Origin: Pseudomonas sp. 8O
GTDB lineage: Bacteria; Pseudomonadota; Gammaproteobacteria; Pseudomonadales; Pseudomonadaceae
NCBI RefSeq assembly: GCF_902506495.1
Contig: NZ_LR733264.1
Location: 1,167,312 to 1,231,311 of the forward strand
Direction of reading: 5' to 3'
Length of the DNA: 64,000 nucleotides
The notes beneath the pieces were generated by a model, which saw nothing but the letters and a program-made list of their open reading frames with translations, did no database searches and had not been told where the DNA came from. The first letter of the stretch is position 1. The number at the start of each line of letters is the position of its first letter. This document shows positions 15,249-23,144 of this stretch, piece after piece. Made by a program: the position numbers and the translations under genes.

Positions 15249-16436
15249 TCATCGAGCTCGACTCACGGGGGCAAGAGCATTTAGCGCTATGGCCGCACAA
15301 GACAGCAGGATGCCAACAGCGGCAAGGCCTATCCAGCCTGCTCGGTGTACGCCGTAATTCCCCAATGCAGCGCCAATCGCTCCGCCCAGAAAATACGACC
15401 CCATGAATACGGTGTTGAGCCGGCTCCGAGCTTCGGGTCTCAGGGTGAATACGCGTGCCTGGTTGGCAATCAGTCCGGCGCGATTGCCAACGTCGAGCAG
15501 CACCATGCCGAGGATCAGCCAGCCAAGACTTTGCCCGCCCGCTGCGATGCAGGCGAAACCCAGGGCGAGGGTCATTGCGCCGGCGATGGCCAGGGTGCGT
15601 ACGCCCAGACGATCGGTCAGTGCGCCAATTTGGGGTGACGCGACGATGCCCAACAGCGCGACCAGGCCAAACAGGCCGATGGTGGCGGAGCCGAAACCGT
15701 AGGGTGGTTGTGCCAACAGCGCAGCAAGCGAGGCCCACAGCGCACTGAACGCGGCGAACATCAGCAAGCCGCTCGCCGCACAGTAACGCAGCACGCCTTC
15801 CTCCCGGACCAGGCTGCCCAGCGAACGCAGGAGCCTGCCATAGCTTATCGTCGTCAGGCTCGTAGTGGCGGGCAGGCTCTTGGCAACAATGACCAGCAGC
15901 AACACATCGCTGAGCGAGGCCAATACGAAGACGGCACGCCACCCCATATTTTCGCCGGCGAACCCTCCAACCATGCGCGCCAGCAAGAGGCCAGCCGAGA
16001 GGCCGCTGAGCAGACTGCCGACGATGCGACCTCGCTCAGCCGGAGTGGCCAGTCCCGACAGGGAGGGAATGATGATCTGCGCAGTGATTGCCGTCACACC
16101 GACCAGGAGGCTGCCCACGCACAGCACTGTGAAGTTCGGCGCCACGGCGCAGAGGATCAAGGCGACGGCATTTGGCGCGATGGCCAGCAACGCGAGCTGG
16201 CGTGGCTGTCGGCAATCGGCGAGCGGCACGATGAACAGCAGGCCTGCCGCATAGCCAAGCTGCGTCAACGTGGCGATCAGACCGGCCTGTGTCGGCGCCA
16301 GGCCAAACGACGCGGCCATCTGTGGCAGAAGTGGCTGGTGATAGTAGATGGTCGAGACGGCCAGCGCGCAGCACAGGGCCATGAGGGTGACCAGTCGACT
16401 GGAAACGCTCATCGGAGCTGAAGAAGAGACAGACAT
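15249..16436 (-). CDS. MFS transporter
   Basis: A 395-residue major facilitator with twelve predicted membrane segments. Its N-terminal region 'TIYYHQPLLPQMAASFGL' is typical of the proteobacterial drug/arabinose-efflux-like MFS group. It starts 12 bp after the isochorismatase-family gene on the same strand, with AAGGG upstream of the ATG, so the two form an operon. A second in-frame ATG eight codons on is possible. The divergent HxlR regulator and two operator-like palindromes suggest the pair responds to a small aromatic or quinone-like compound that is exported or degraded. The substrate is unknown. Confidence 0.9.
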   Translation of the reverse strand: MSVSSSAPMSVSSRLVTLMALCCALAVSTIYYHQPLLPQMAASFGLAPTQAGLIATLTQLGYAAGLLFIVPLADCRQPRQLALLAIAPNAVALILCAVAPNFTVLCVGSLLVGVTAITAQIIIPSLSGLATPAERGRIVGSLLSGLSAGLLLARMVGGFAGENMGWRAVFVLASLSDVLLLVIVAKSLPATTSLTTISYGRLLRSLGSLVREEGVLRYCAASGLLMFAAFSALWASLAALLAQPPYGFGSATIGLFGLVALLGIVASPQIGALTDRLGVRTLAIAGAMTLALGFACIAAGGQSLGWLILGMVLLDVGNRAGLIANQARVFTLRPEARSRLNTVFMGSYFLGGAIGAALGNYGVHRAGWIGLAAVGILLSCAAIALNALAPVSRAR

Positions 16437-16448
16437 GATGCCATCCCT

Positions 16449-17072
16449 TCACTGCTGCAGGGCCTGCACGAGCCCGTGGGTATTGACGATGCAGTGCGCA
16501 AACGTTGGCCCGTTCAGGTCGTGCGCCGCGTGCATCATTTCCTTGCTGAAGGCGGCTGTTGCATCTCGGACCAGTGTGACGTGGTAACCCAGCTCCATGG
16601 CGAAGCGTGCGGTTGATTCGATACAGGTGTTCGCCAGCAGGCCGACGACGATCACGTGTGTGATACCTCGCTGCTTGAGCTGGAAGTCGAGGTCGGTATT
16701 GGCGAACCCGCTTTGTCCCCAGTGCTCCTGGACGATGATGTCGCCCTCCTGCGGCACGAAGTCGGGATGCCATTCGCCGCCCCAGGAGCCCTTGGCAAAA
16801 GTGTGGCGCTGCTGGATCAGGCGTTGGGTCGGGTTGGGGTGATCCCAGTGGTCGTAGTCGCCGGGCTGCCAGCGCCGATGTGGCACGTAGTACACCTGGA
16901 TGGCCTGCGCTCGAACAGCGGCAACGGTGGTGCGCAGGTTGTCGAGCAGATGAACGTCGTCCGCGACGCTTCTGAGCATGGGAAACAGCTTGCCGCCATC
17001 GGACAGGAAGTCGTTGTAGGGGTCGACCAGCAGCAGAGCGGTCCGCTCCGGGGAATACACAGGGTGGCTCAT
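16449..17072 (-). CDS. Isochorismatase-family cysteine hydrolase
   Basis: A 207-residue hydrolase. The catalytic triad is recognisable as Asp in 'ALLLVDPYNDF', a Lys in 'HTFAKGSWGGE', and the nucleophilic Cys in 'GLLANTCIESTARFAMELG'. The chosen ATG has GGAG seven bases upstream. A longer reading would run through the operator region. The family cleaves amides or ether-like bonds (nicotinamidase, isochorismatase and relatives), and specificity is not visible here. It forms an operon with the MFS gene downstream and is divergent from the HxlR regulator, whose putative operator lies 100 bp upstream. Confidence 0.9.
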   Translation of the reverse strand: MSHPVYSPERTALLLVDPYNDFLSDGGKLFPMLRSVADDVHLLDNLRTTVAAVRAQAIQVYYVPHRRWQPGDYDHWDHPNPTQRLIQQRHTFAKGSWGGEWHPDFVPQEGDIIVQEHWGQSGFANTDLDFQLKQRGITHVIVVGLLANTCIESTARFAMELGYHVTLVRDATAAFSKEMMHAAHDLNGPTFAHCIVNTHGLVQALQQ

Positions 17073-17173
17073 GACGGTGCTCCAGATAGGGGAGAGGGGC
17101 TGGGACTTATGCTGCACGGGCAAATGCCTCGATTGCCCATTGCGCTGCGTAAGCCTTACGGGGTTCATATTAA

Positions 17174-17188
17174 CTATGAAAATCATAG
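17174..17188. promoter_or_regulatory. HxlR operator-like palindrome A
   Basis: CTATGAAAATCATAG is a perfect palindrome (6-bp arms, AAA centre) about 100 bp upstream of the isochorismatase-family start and 99 bp before the HxlR start. It shares CTATGAAAA with palindrome B 76 bp further right. Confidence 0.65.
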
Positions 17189-17249
17189 CGTCAATTGGAA
17201 TGAGGCCTTGAGAGGTGATCCGTGAGGCATTGCCATCCTGGTTGCATTA

Positions 17250-17264
17250 CTATGAAAAAGATAG
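17250..17264. promoter_or_regulatory. HxlR operator-like palindrome B
   Basis: CTATGAAAAAGATAG is an imperfect second copy of palindrome A, 23 bp before the HxlR ATG. A regulator bound here would cover the HxlR promoter, which fits autoregulation. Confidence 0.6.
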
Positions 17265-17286
17265 TTACCACGGAGAAAACAGCGCT

Positions 17287-17784
17287 ATGCCAATGCAGGA
17301 TGAGACAAACGACACGGTGTGCCCGGTGGCGCGCTCGGTGGATTTGGTGGGCGACAAATGGACCATTCTGATCATGCGTGAGCTGTACATGGGCGCGACA
17401 CGCTTCGAGGAAATGCAGATCCAGACCGCAGCTACGCCTCAGATGTTGACCTCGCGCCTGAAAGCGCTGGAAGCCAACGGCCTAGTCGAACGCCGGCCCT
17501 ACAACGAAAAGCCGCTGCGCTACGAATACCTTCTGACTGACAAGGGCTGGGACTTCTATCCCGTGATCTACGCGCTACGCGCTTGGGGCGAGAAGTGGTG
17601 CAAGAACCCGGATGAGGGCTTGGCCGTGCATTTCGTGCATCGCGCGTGCGGCCATGACGTTGGCGTGGCCAGCGTTTGCCCTCACTGCGGCGACCCTGTG
17701 GAGCGCAAGGACCTGGAAGCGGTGATCAGCAATCGTTTCCTTGGCGAGCGCGAGTCTCGCCGGGAAGCCTTCAAGAGGAAGTAG
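17287..17784 (+). CDS. HxlR-family transcriptional regulator
   Basis: A 165-residue regulator. The HxlR winged helix covers about residues 12-105 (CPVARSVDLVGDKWTILIMRE... TPQMLTSRLKALEANGLV), with the family's conserved N-terminal cysteine. The C-terminal extension carries CGH...CPHCGDPV, four Cys/His positions that could form a small zinc-binding knuckle. I chose the ATG at 17287. A longer reading would run across operator B. It probably represses the divergent isochorismatase/MFS unit and itself. The inducer is unknown. Confidence 0.9.
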   Translation: MPMQDETNDTVCPVARSVDLVGDKWTILIMRELYMGATRFEEMQIQTAATPQMLTSRLKALEANGLVERRPYNEKPLRYEYLLTDKGWDFYPVIYALRAWGEKWCKNPDEGLAVHFVHRACGHDVGVASVCPHCGDPVERKDLEAVISNRFLGERESRREAFKRK

Positions 17785-18190
17785 CTGAGGCCAGGAAGCG
17801 TTCCCGTCCTGGTGGGTAGCTTGAATTAGAGGCGAACTCTATGAGGCCGCTATTGGCCATAGCTGACCCTCTTGACGACAACTATCTGCTGGTCGAGGTC
17901 GGCTATTTGCGATTGATTCAGCGGTCTATGCCGGTCCTGTTTGTCTAAAGCAAACGACTGTCTGGCTGACGAAGCGCCGGATAGCGGCGGCGAGCGTGAC
18001 ACCTGATGGCGCGACTCGCTGACAGGTCATATGAATATTCTTATTTGGTATTTAAATTAATTTTCTTATACCTATAAAGTTCCATTCCATGCGTACCTGC
18101 CGACCAATCGGCGCGCCGCACTGAACACATGGCCGAACCCTCGGCCGGTCAAAGTGATGCGCCGATTGGCGCCTTTGCATGGAGTTTTCT
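17785..18190. other. Intergenic region upstream of the TauD-type gene
   Basis: No supported gene. Right after the HxlR stop, CCAGGA (17791-17796) and TCCTGG (17807-17812) form a weak hairpin. The stretch around 18030-18080 is strongly AT-rich and is the likely promoter and sulfur-control region for the dioxygenase/ABC operon. No defined operator could be assigned. Confidence 0.5.
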
Positions 18191-19081
18191 ATGTCGGCAG
18201 TAGCCCATACCACCGCCGCGGCGTCGGCACAGTCATTCGAGGTTCGCCCCTTCGATGCGCCCGTTGGTGCCGAGATCATCGGCCTGGATCTGACCAGGCC
18301 GCTCAGCGATGAAGACTTCGCCCGCGTTCATCGCGCCCATCTCGATCATGCCCTTCTGGTGTTCCGTGACCAGCGCATCACGCCCGAGCAGCAGATCGCC
18401 TTCAGCCGACGTTTCGGCCCGCTACAGATCCATGTGCTCAAGCAGTTTCTGCTGGCCGATCACCCGGAGATTTTCATCATCTCCAACATCATCGAGAACG
18501 GTCAGCCCATCGGCCTGGGCGATGCCGGCAAGTTCTGGCATTCGGATCTGTCCTACAAGGAGTTCCCCAGCCTGGGCTCCATGCTGTTGGCTCAGGAGCT
18601 GCCGGAGGAGGGCGGCGATACGCTGTTCGCCAGCCAGCAACTGGCTTATGAAACCCTGCCAGCCGAATTGCGCCAAGCCATCGACGGCAAGCGCGCTGCG
18701 CATTCCTATACGGCCCACTATGCCGATGAGGTATTCGCCGGCATCCGTCGCCCGACCCTGACCGAGGCGCAGTTGGCTGAGGTCAAGTCGGTGGTTCACC
18801 CGGTGGTGCGCACTCACCCGGAAACCGGGCGCAAGGGCCTGTTCGTCAACGAGAACTTCACCACCCATATTCTCGATATTCCCGAGGACGAGAGTCGGCA
18901 GATCCTCGCCGAACTCTATGCCCATAGCGCCAAACCCGAGTTCATCTACCGCCATCAGTGGCAGCCGCACGACATGGTGTTCTGGGATAACCGAGCGCTG
19001 GTCCACCTGGCCACGGGCTGCCCGAGCCACCTTCGCCGGCGCATGCACCGCACGACGATCCAAGGCGACGTGCCGTTCTGA
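18191..19081 (+). CDS. TauD/TfdA-family Fe(II)/2-oxoglutarate dioxygenase
   Basis: A 296-residue dioxygenase. The 2-His-1-carboxylate iron site is H117/D119 (KFWHSDLSY) and H272 (RALVHLATG). R287 near the C-terminus is placed to bind 2-oxoglutarate. GGAG lies six bases before the chosen ATG. An ATG four codons earlier would overlap that site. Enzymes of this family hydroxylate the carbon next to a sulfonate or similar group and release sulfite. It leads a cluster with a sulfonate-type ABC importer, so a scavenging role for an organosulfur compound is likely. Taurine itself is not proven. Confidence 0.9.
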   Translation: MSAVAHTTAAASAQSFEVRPFDAPVGAEIIGLDLTRPLSDEDFARVHRAHLDHALLVFRDQRITPEQQIAFSRRFGPLQIHVLKQFLLADHPEIFIISNIIENGQPIGLGDAGKFWHSDLSYKEFPSLGSMLLAQELPEEGGDTLFASQQLAYETLPAELRQAIDGKRAAHSYTAHYADEVFAGIRRPTLTEAQLAEVKSVVHPVVRTHPETGRKGLFVNENFTTHILDIPEDESRQILAELYAHSAKPEFIYRHQWQPHDMVFWDNRALVHLATGCPSHLRRRMHRTTIQGDVPF

Positions 19082-19134
19082 TTGACCGCAACACCCTAAT
19101 TTCCTTTTCGCTTGCATCCGGATGGAGTCACGCC

Positions 19135-20178
19135 ATGTCTCTAGGCAAACGCTTTCCTTTCATTCCACGTTTTGGCCGGCTGGCCAGTGGTATCGGTCTT
19201 TCCTTGAGCCTGCTGGCAGGCTCGCTGGCGGCGCCTCAGGCAGCGCATGCCGAGGGGCAGATCCGCATCGCCGAGCAGTTCGGCATCGTCTACCTGCTGC
19301 TCAACGTGGTGCGTGACCAGCAGTTGATCGAGAAGCACGGCAAGGCCGATGGTCTGGACATCAAGGTCGACTGGCAACAACTCTCTGGCGGCGCGGCGAT
19401 TAACGATGCGCTGCTGTCCGGCGCCATCGATATCGCCGGTGCCGGCATTGGCCCGTTGCTCACCGTCTGGGATCGCACCCACGGCAAACAGAACGTCAAG
19501 GGCGTGGCCTCGCTGGGCAACTTCCCGTACTACCTTCTGAGCAACAATCCGAAGGTCAAGACCATCGCCGATTTCACCGAGAAGGATCGCATCGCCGTAC
19601 CGGCGGTAGGTGTCTCGGTGCAGTCGCGTTTCCTCCAGTACGCCGCCGCCAAGCAGTGGGGCGACAAGGAATTCGACCGCCTGGACAAGTACACCGTGGC
19701 ACTGCCGCACCCTGATGCCGCTGCCTCGCTGCTGTCCGGCGGCACCGAGCTGACCGGGCACTTCTCCAACCCGCCGTTCCAGAACCAGGCGCTGGAGAAC
19801 CGCAACGTGCATGTGGTGCTCGACACCTACGAGCTGCTCGGCCCGAACTCGCCGACCGTGCTCTATGCCACCGAGAAATTCCGCGACGACAACCCCAAGA
19901 CTTACAAGGCCTTCGTCGCTGCACTGGCCGAGGCTGCCGACTTCGCCCAGAACGACAAGGGCGCGGCCGCCGACACCTACATCCGCGTGACCGGCGCCAA
20001 GATCAGCCGTGAGGATCTACTGAAGATCATCGATAACGAGCAATTCCAGTTCAGCGTGACGCCGACCAACACCTACCCGTTGGCCGAGTTCCTCCAGCGC
20101 GTTGGCGCGATCAATAACAAGCCCACCTCCTGGCAGGACTACTTCTTCGAAGACCCCGCCATCGGCCAAGGAAGCTGA
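19135..20178 (+). CDS. ABC substrate-binding protein 1 (NrtA/SsuA/TauA type)
   Basis: A 347-residue periplasmic binding protein with a long signal peptide ending at about residue 39 (AAHAEGQIRIAEQFG). The body matches the nitrate/sulfonate/taurine family ('YLLLNVVRDQQLIEKHG', 'GIGPLLTVWDRTHGKQNVK'). It lies 53 bp after the dioxygenase and six bp before the ATPase, inside the same operon. A second binding protein with the same architecture is encoded after the permease (22068-23084). The two align clearly over most of their length and probably arose by duplication, perhaps for different ligands. Confidence 0.9.
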   Translation: MSLGKRFPFIPRFGRLASGIGLSLSLLAGSLAAPQAAHAEGQIRIAEQFGIVYLLLNVVRDQQLIEKHGKADGLDIKVDWQQLSGGAAINDALLSGAIDIAGAGIGPLLTVWDRTHGKQNVKGVASLGNFPYYLLSNNPKVKTIADFTEKDRIAVPAVGVSVQSRFLQYAAAKQWGDKEFDRLDKYTVALPHPDAAASLLSGGTELTGHFSNPPFQNQALENRNVHVVLDTYELLGPNSPTVLYATEKFRDDNPKTYKAFVAALAEAADFAQNDKGAAADTYIRVTGAKISREDLLKIIDNEQFQFSVTPTNTYPLAEFLQRVGAINNKPTSWQDYFFEDPAIGQGS

Positions 20179-20183
20179 ACGTC

Positions 20184-21059
20184 ATGAATGCGCTCTTGCA
20201 AGGCCACACGGCCAGCAACCCACAGTCAACCGCCAAGGCTTTCGACACCGTTTTGCAGGTGGACAAGGTCAGCCTCGAATACCGCACACCGCAGCGCGTG
20301 GTGCGCGCCACCCACGAAGTCAGCTTCGAGGTGGATCGCGCCGATCGTTTCGTGCTGCTTGGCCCTTCGGGGTGCGGTAAGTCCACCTTGCTCAAGGCTG
20401 TGGCCGGTTTCATCGAGCCGGTCGGCGGTAGCATCCGCCTGGATGGCGCCGAGGTGCGCGAGCCAGGCCCGGATCGCATCGTGGTGTTCCAGGAGTTCGA
20501 CCAGTTGCCGGCGTGGAAGACGGTGAAGCAGAACGTCATGTTTCCGCTGCTGGCGTCGCGCACCTTGGGGCGCCGCGACGCCGAAGAGCGTGCCATGCAT
20601 TATCTGGAGAAGGTCGGCCTGGTCGCCTTCGCCGATGCCTACCCGCACACCCTGTCCGGCGGCATGAAAGCGCGCGTGGCGATTGCCCGGGCGCTGGCCA
20701 TGCAACCGAAGATCCTGCTGATGGACGAGCCCTTCGCCGCGCTCGACGCACTGACTCGCCGCAAGATGCAGGAGGAGTTGCTGCAACTGTGGGAGGAGGT
20801 GCGCTTCACCTTGCTGTTCGTCACCCACTCCATCGAGGAGGCGCTGATCGTCGGCAACCGCATCCTGCTGCTGTCGCCACATCCGGGGCGGGTGCGGGCG
20901 GAGGTGGGCAGCCATCAGTTTGACCTGCACAGCCTGGGCGGAGCGGCTTTCCAGCAGACCGCACAACGCATCCATCACCTGTTGTTCGAGGAAGACAGCG
21001 AGGAGGGCGCGCGTGCCGCTGCCGAGCTGGGCTTCCATGACATCCGCATTGCCTACTGA
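20184..21059 (+). CDS. ABC transporter ATPase (SsuB/TauB type)
   Basis: A 291-residue ATPase with Walker A GPSGCGKST at residues 60-68, Q-loop 'VVFQEFDQLPAWKT', signature LSGGMKARVAIARA and Walker B 'ILLMDEPFAALD', then 'FVTHSIEEA'. It has a 20-residue N-terminal extension before the usual start of the domain and a C-terminal extension of about 50 residues beyond the regular fold. The start lies six bases after the binding-protein stop. It energises uptake of a sulfonate-like compound together with the permease that begins 12 bp downstream. Confidence 0.93.
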   Translation: MNALLQGHTASNPQSTAKAFDTVLQVDKVSLEYRTPQRVVRATHEVSFEVDRADRFVLLGPSGCGKSTLLKAVAGFIEPVGGSIRLDGAEVREPGPDRIVVFQEFDQLPAWKTVKQNVMFPLLASRTLGRRDAEERAMHYLEKVGLVAFADAYPHTLSGGMKARVAIARALAMQPKILLMDEPFAALDALTRRKMQEELLQLWEEVRFTLLFVTHSIEEALIVGNRILLLSPHPGRVRAEVGSHQFDLHSLGGAAFQQTAQRIHHLLFEEDSEEGARAAAELGFHDIRIAY

Positions 21060-21071
21060 GGAGCGTGCACC

Positions 21072-21938
21072 ATGAGTCTTTCCCACGCACGCCGAGACGA
21101 TTACGAAGTTGCTCTGCAGCCTCTGCCGGATCTCAAGCGGGAACGTGAGCTGCCGTTGCTGCAACGCCTGTGGCAACAGGGCTGGCTGCGCAAGACGCTG
21201 ATCCTGCTGGTGTTGGCACTGATCTGGGAGCTGGCGGCACGTTATCAGGGCAACGACCTGCTGCTGCCCAGCTTCGTGCAAACGGCCAAGGCTTTCGTCG
21301 AAGGCATCGGCAGTGGCGAGTTGCTGGAGAAGGTAGCGATCTCGCTGTCGGTGCTGATCAAGGGCTACCTGCTCGGTATTGGCCTGGCCTTCCTGCTGAC
21401 CACCCTGGCGGTGTCGACCCAACTGGGGCGCGACCTGCTGTCGACGCTGACCTCGATGTTCAACCCGCTGCCGGCCATCGCGCTGCTGCCGCTGTCGCTG
21501 CTGTGGTTCGGCCTGGGCGAGAACAGCCTGATCTTCGTGCTGGTGCATTCGGTGCTCTGGGCGCTGGCGCTCAATACCTACGCCGGTTTTCTCGGTGTCT
21601 CCGAGACCCAGCGCATGGCCGGGCGCAACTACGGCCTCAGGGGCCTGCGTTTCGTGCTGTTCATCCTGATTCCGGCGGCGCTGCCGTCGATCCTGTCGGG
21701 TCTGAAGATCGGCTGGGCCTTCGCCTGGCGCACCCTGATCGCCGCCGAGCTGGTGTTCGGCGCCTCCAGCGGCAAGGGCGGCCTGGGTTGGTACATCTTC
21801 CAGAACCGCAACGAGATCTACACCGACAAGGTCTTCGCCGGTCTGGCAGCGGTGATCCTGATTGGCCTTTTGGTGGAGAACCTGGTGTTCGCCACGGTCG
21901 AGCGGGTGACCGTCAAGCGCTGGGGGATGCAGCGCTAG
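21072..21938 (+). CDS. ABC transporter permease (SsuC/TauC type)
   Basis: A 288-residue membrane protein. After a hydrophilic N-terminus of about 40 residues come six hydrophobic segments of the BPD_transp_1 fold, with the ATPase-docking loop at 'AGRNYGLRGLRFVLFILIPAALP'. GGAG precedes the ATG. Expected to homodimerise and pair with the ATPase encoded just upstream. An extragenic repeat separates it from the second binding-protein gene. Confidence 0.93.
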   Translation: MSLSHARRDDYEVALQPLPDLKRERELPLLQRLWQQGWLRKTLILLVLALIWELAARYQGNDLLLPSFVQTAKAFVEGIGSGELLEKVAISLSVLIKGYLLGIGLAFLLTTLAVSTQLGRDLLSTLTSMFNPLPAIALLPLSLLWFGLGENSLIFVLVHSVLWALALNTYAGFLGVSETQRMAGRNYGLRGLRFVLFILIPAALPSILSGLKIGWAFAWRTLIAAELVFGASSGKGGLGWYIFQNRNEIYTDKVFAGLAAVILIGLLVENLVFATVERVTVKRWGMQR

Positions 21939-21955
21939 TAGCCCTTTATCACCCC

Positions 21956-22030
21956 GTAGGGTGGGCTTCAGCCCACCAGCGGCATACCCAATTGGTGGGC
22001 TGAAGCGGATCGCCGCCCGGCCCACCCTAC
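21956..22030. repeat. Extragenic hairpin repeat (GTAGGGTGGGC family)
   Basis: A 75-bp element bounded by a perfect 11-bp inverted repeat, GTAGGGTGGGC (21956-21966)/GCCCACCCTAC (22020-22030), with inner complementary GGGCTTCAGCCC and GGTGGGCTGAAGC segments. Its ends match the repeats at 53201 and 54240. It sits between the permease and the second binding-protein gene and may cut or shield the transcript there. Confidence 0.8.
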
Positions 22031-22067
22031 AAGACCAACTCACTGATCACATAACGAGAAATACACG

Positions 22068-23084
22068 ATGACCAACACATTCACATTCGGCCGTCTGGCC
22101 GCCGCTCTCGGCCTGCTCGGCGCATTGGCAACTCCGCTGGCCGCGCAGGCCGAAGGCAAGATCAGCATCGCTCAGCAGTTCGGCATCGGTTACCTGGTGC
22201 TGCACGTGGTCAGGGACCAGCAACTGATCGAGAAGCACGCCAAGGCTCAGGGCCTGGACAAGATAGAGGTCGAGTGGCGCACCATTTCCGGCGCCACCGC
22301 GATGAACGAAGCGCTGCTGGCCAGTGCCATCGACGTGGTCTCGGCAGGTGTGCCGCCGATGCTCACCGTGTGGGATCGCACCCATGGAAGACAGAACGTA
22401 AAAGCGGTGGCGGCGCTGGGCTCATTGCCGGGGTATGTGTTGAGCAACCGTGAAGACGTCAAGTCGCTGGACGATCTGTCCGAGAAGGATCGTCTTGCCG
22501 TACCTGCTGCTGGTGTCGGCTTCCAGTCGCGCACCCTGCAGCTCGAGGCCGCCAAGCGCTATGGTAAGGATGACTTCCAGCGCTTCGACAATATTTCCGT
22601 CAGCCTGCCGCACCCGGACGCCACGGCCGCGCTGATCAAGGGAGGTTCGGAAATCACCGCGCATTTCTCCAGCCCGCCGTTCCAGTACCAGGCGCTGGAG
22701 AACCCCAAGGTGCACAAGCTGATCAGCAGCTACGACATCCTCGGAGGCCAGGCCACGTTCAATGTGCTCTACGCCACCGAGAAATTCCACGACGAGAACC
22801 CCAAGACCTACAAGGCCTTCTATGACGCGCTCGTGGAAGCCGAGCAGATCATCAAGGCCGACAAGGCTGCTGCGGCAGAGACGTACATTCGTGTGGAGAA
22901 CTCCAAGCTGCCGCTGGACTTCGTGAAGAAGATCATCGAAGACCTGGAGAACGACTTCACCGTCTCGCCGCAGCGCACCTTCATCTACGCCGAGCAGCTG
23001 CATGAACTGGGCGTGCTGAAGAACAAGGCCACATCCTGGAAGGACTACTTCTTCGAAGAGGCCTACGCCCATCCGGGTAGCTGA
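22068..23084 (+). CDS. ABC substrate-binding protein 2, paralogue of protein 1
   Basis: A 338-residue binding protein with a signal peptide ending AAQAEGKISIAQQFG. It shares long runs with the first one: 'RDQQLIEKHAKAQGLD', 'TVWDRTHGRQNVK', 'SLPHPDATAALIKGGSE', 'YATEKFHDENPKTYKAF' and a shared C-terminal 'TSWKDYFFE'. Differences cluster in the segments that usually line the ligand pocket, so the second copy may bring a different sulfur compound to the same permease. It lies 129 bp beyond the permease, past a hairpin repeat. A perfect hairpin follows its stop. Confidence 0.9.
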   Translation: MTNTFTFGRLAAALGLLGALATPLAAQAEGKISIAQQFGIGYLVLHVVRDQQLIEKHAKAQGLDKIEVEWRTISGATAMNEALLASAIDVVSAGVPPMLTVWDRTHGRQNVKAVAALGSLPGYVLSNREDVKSLDDLSEKDRLAVPAAGVGFQSRTLQLEAAKRYGKDDFQRFDNISVSLPHPDATAALIKGGSEITAHFSSPPFQYQALENPKVHKLISSYDILGGQATFNVLYATEKFHDENPKTYKAFYDALVEAEQIIKADKAAAAETYIRVENSKLPLDFVKKIIEDLENDFTVSPQRTFIYAEQLHELGVLKNKATSWKDYFFEEAYAHPGS

Positions 23085-23104
23085 TCACTGCAGTGAGTGT
23101 GCAT

Positions 23105-23130
23105 ACAAGGCTCCCATCTGGGAGCCTTGT
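23105..23130. terminator. Perfect hairpin ending the sulfonate operon
   Basis: ACAAGGCTCCCA (23105-23116) and TGGGAGCCTTGT (23119-23130) form a perfect 12-bp stem with a two-base gap. It lies between the convergent binding-protein and patatin genes. The T-run is poor, but position and stem strength make it a likely two-way terminator. Confidence 0.75.
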
Positions 23131-23144
23131 CGTTTGTCGACACC

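Noticed and set aside
20226..22043. A 605-codon open frame antisense to the ABC ATPase and permease genes
   Set aside because: It is an open antisense frame produced by high GC codon bias. Its translation is rich in Gln/His/Arg/Gly with no domain, while the opposite strand encodes clear ABC proteins.
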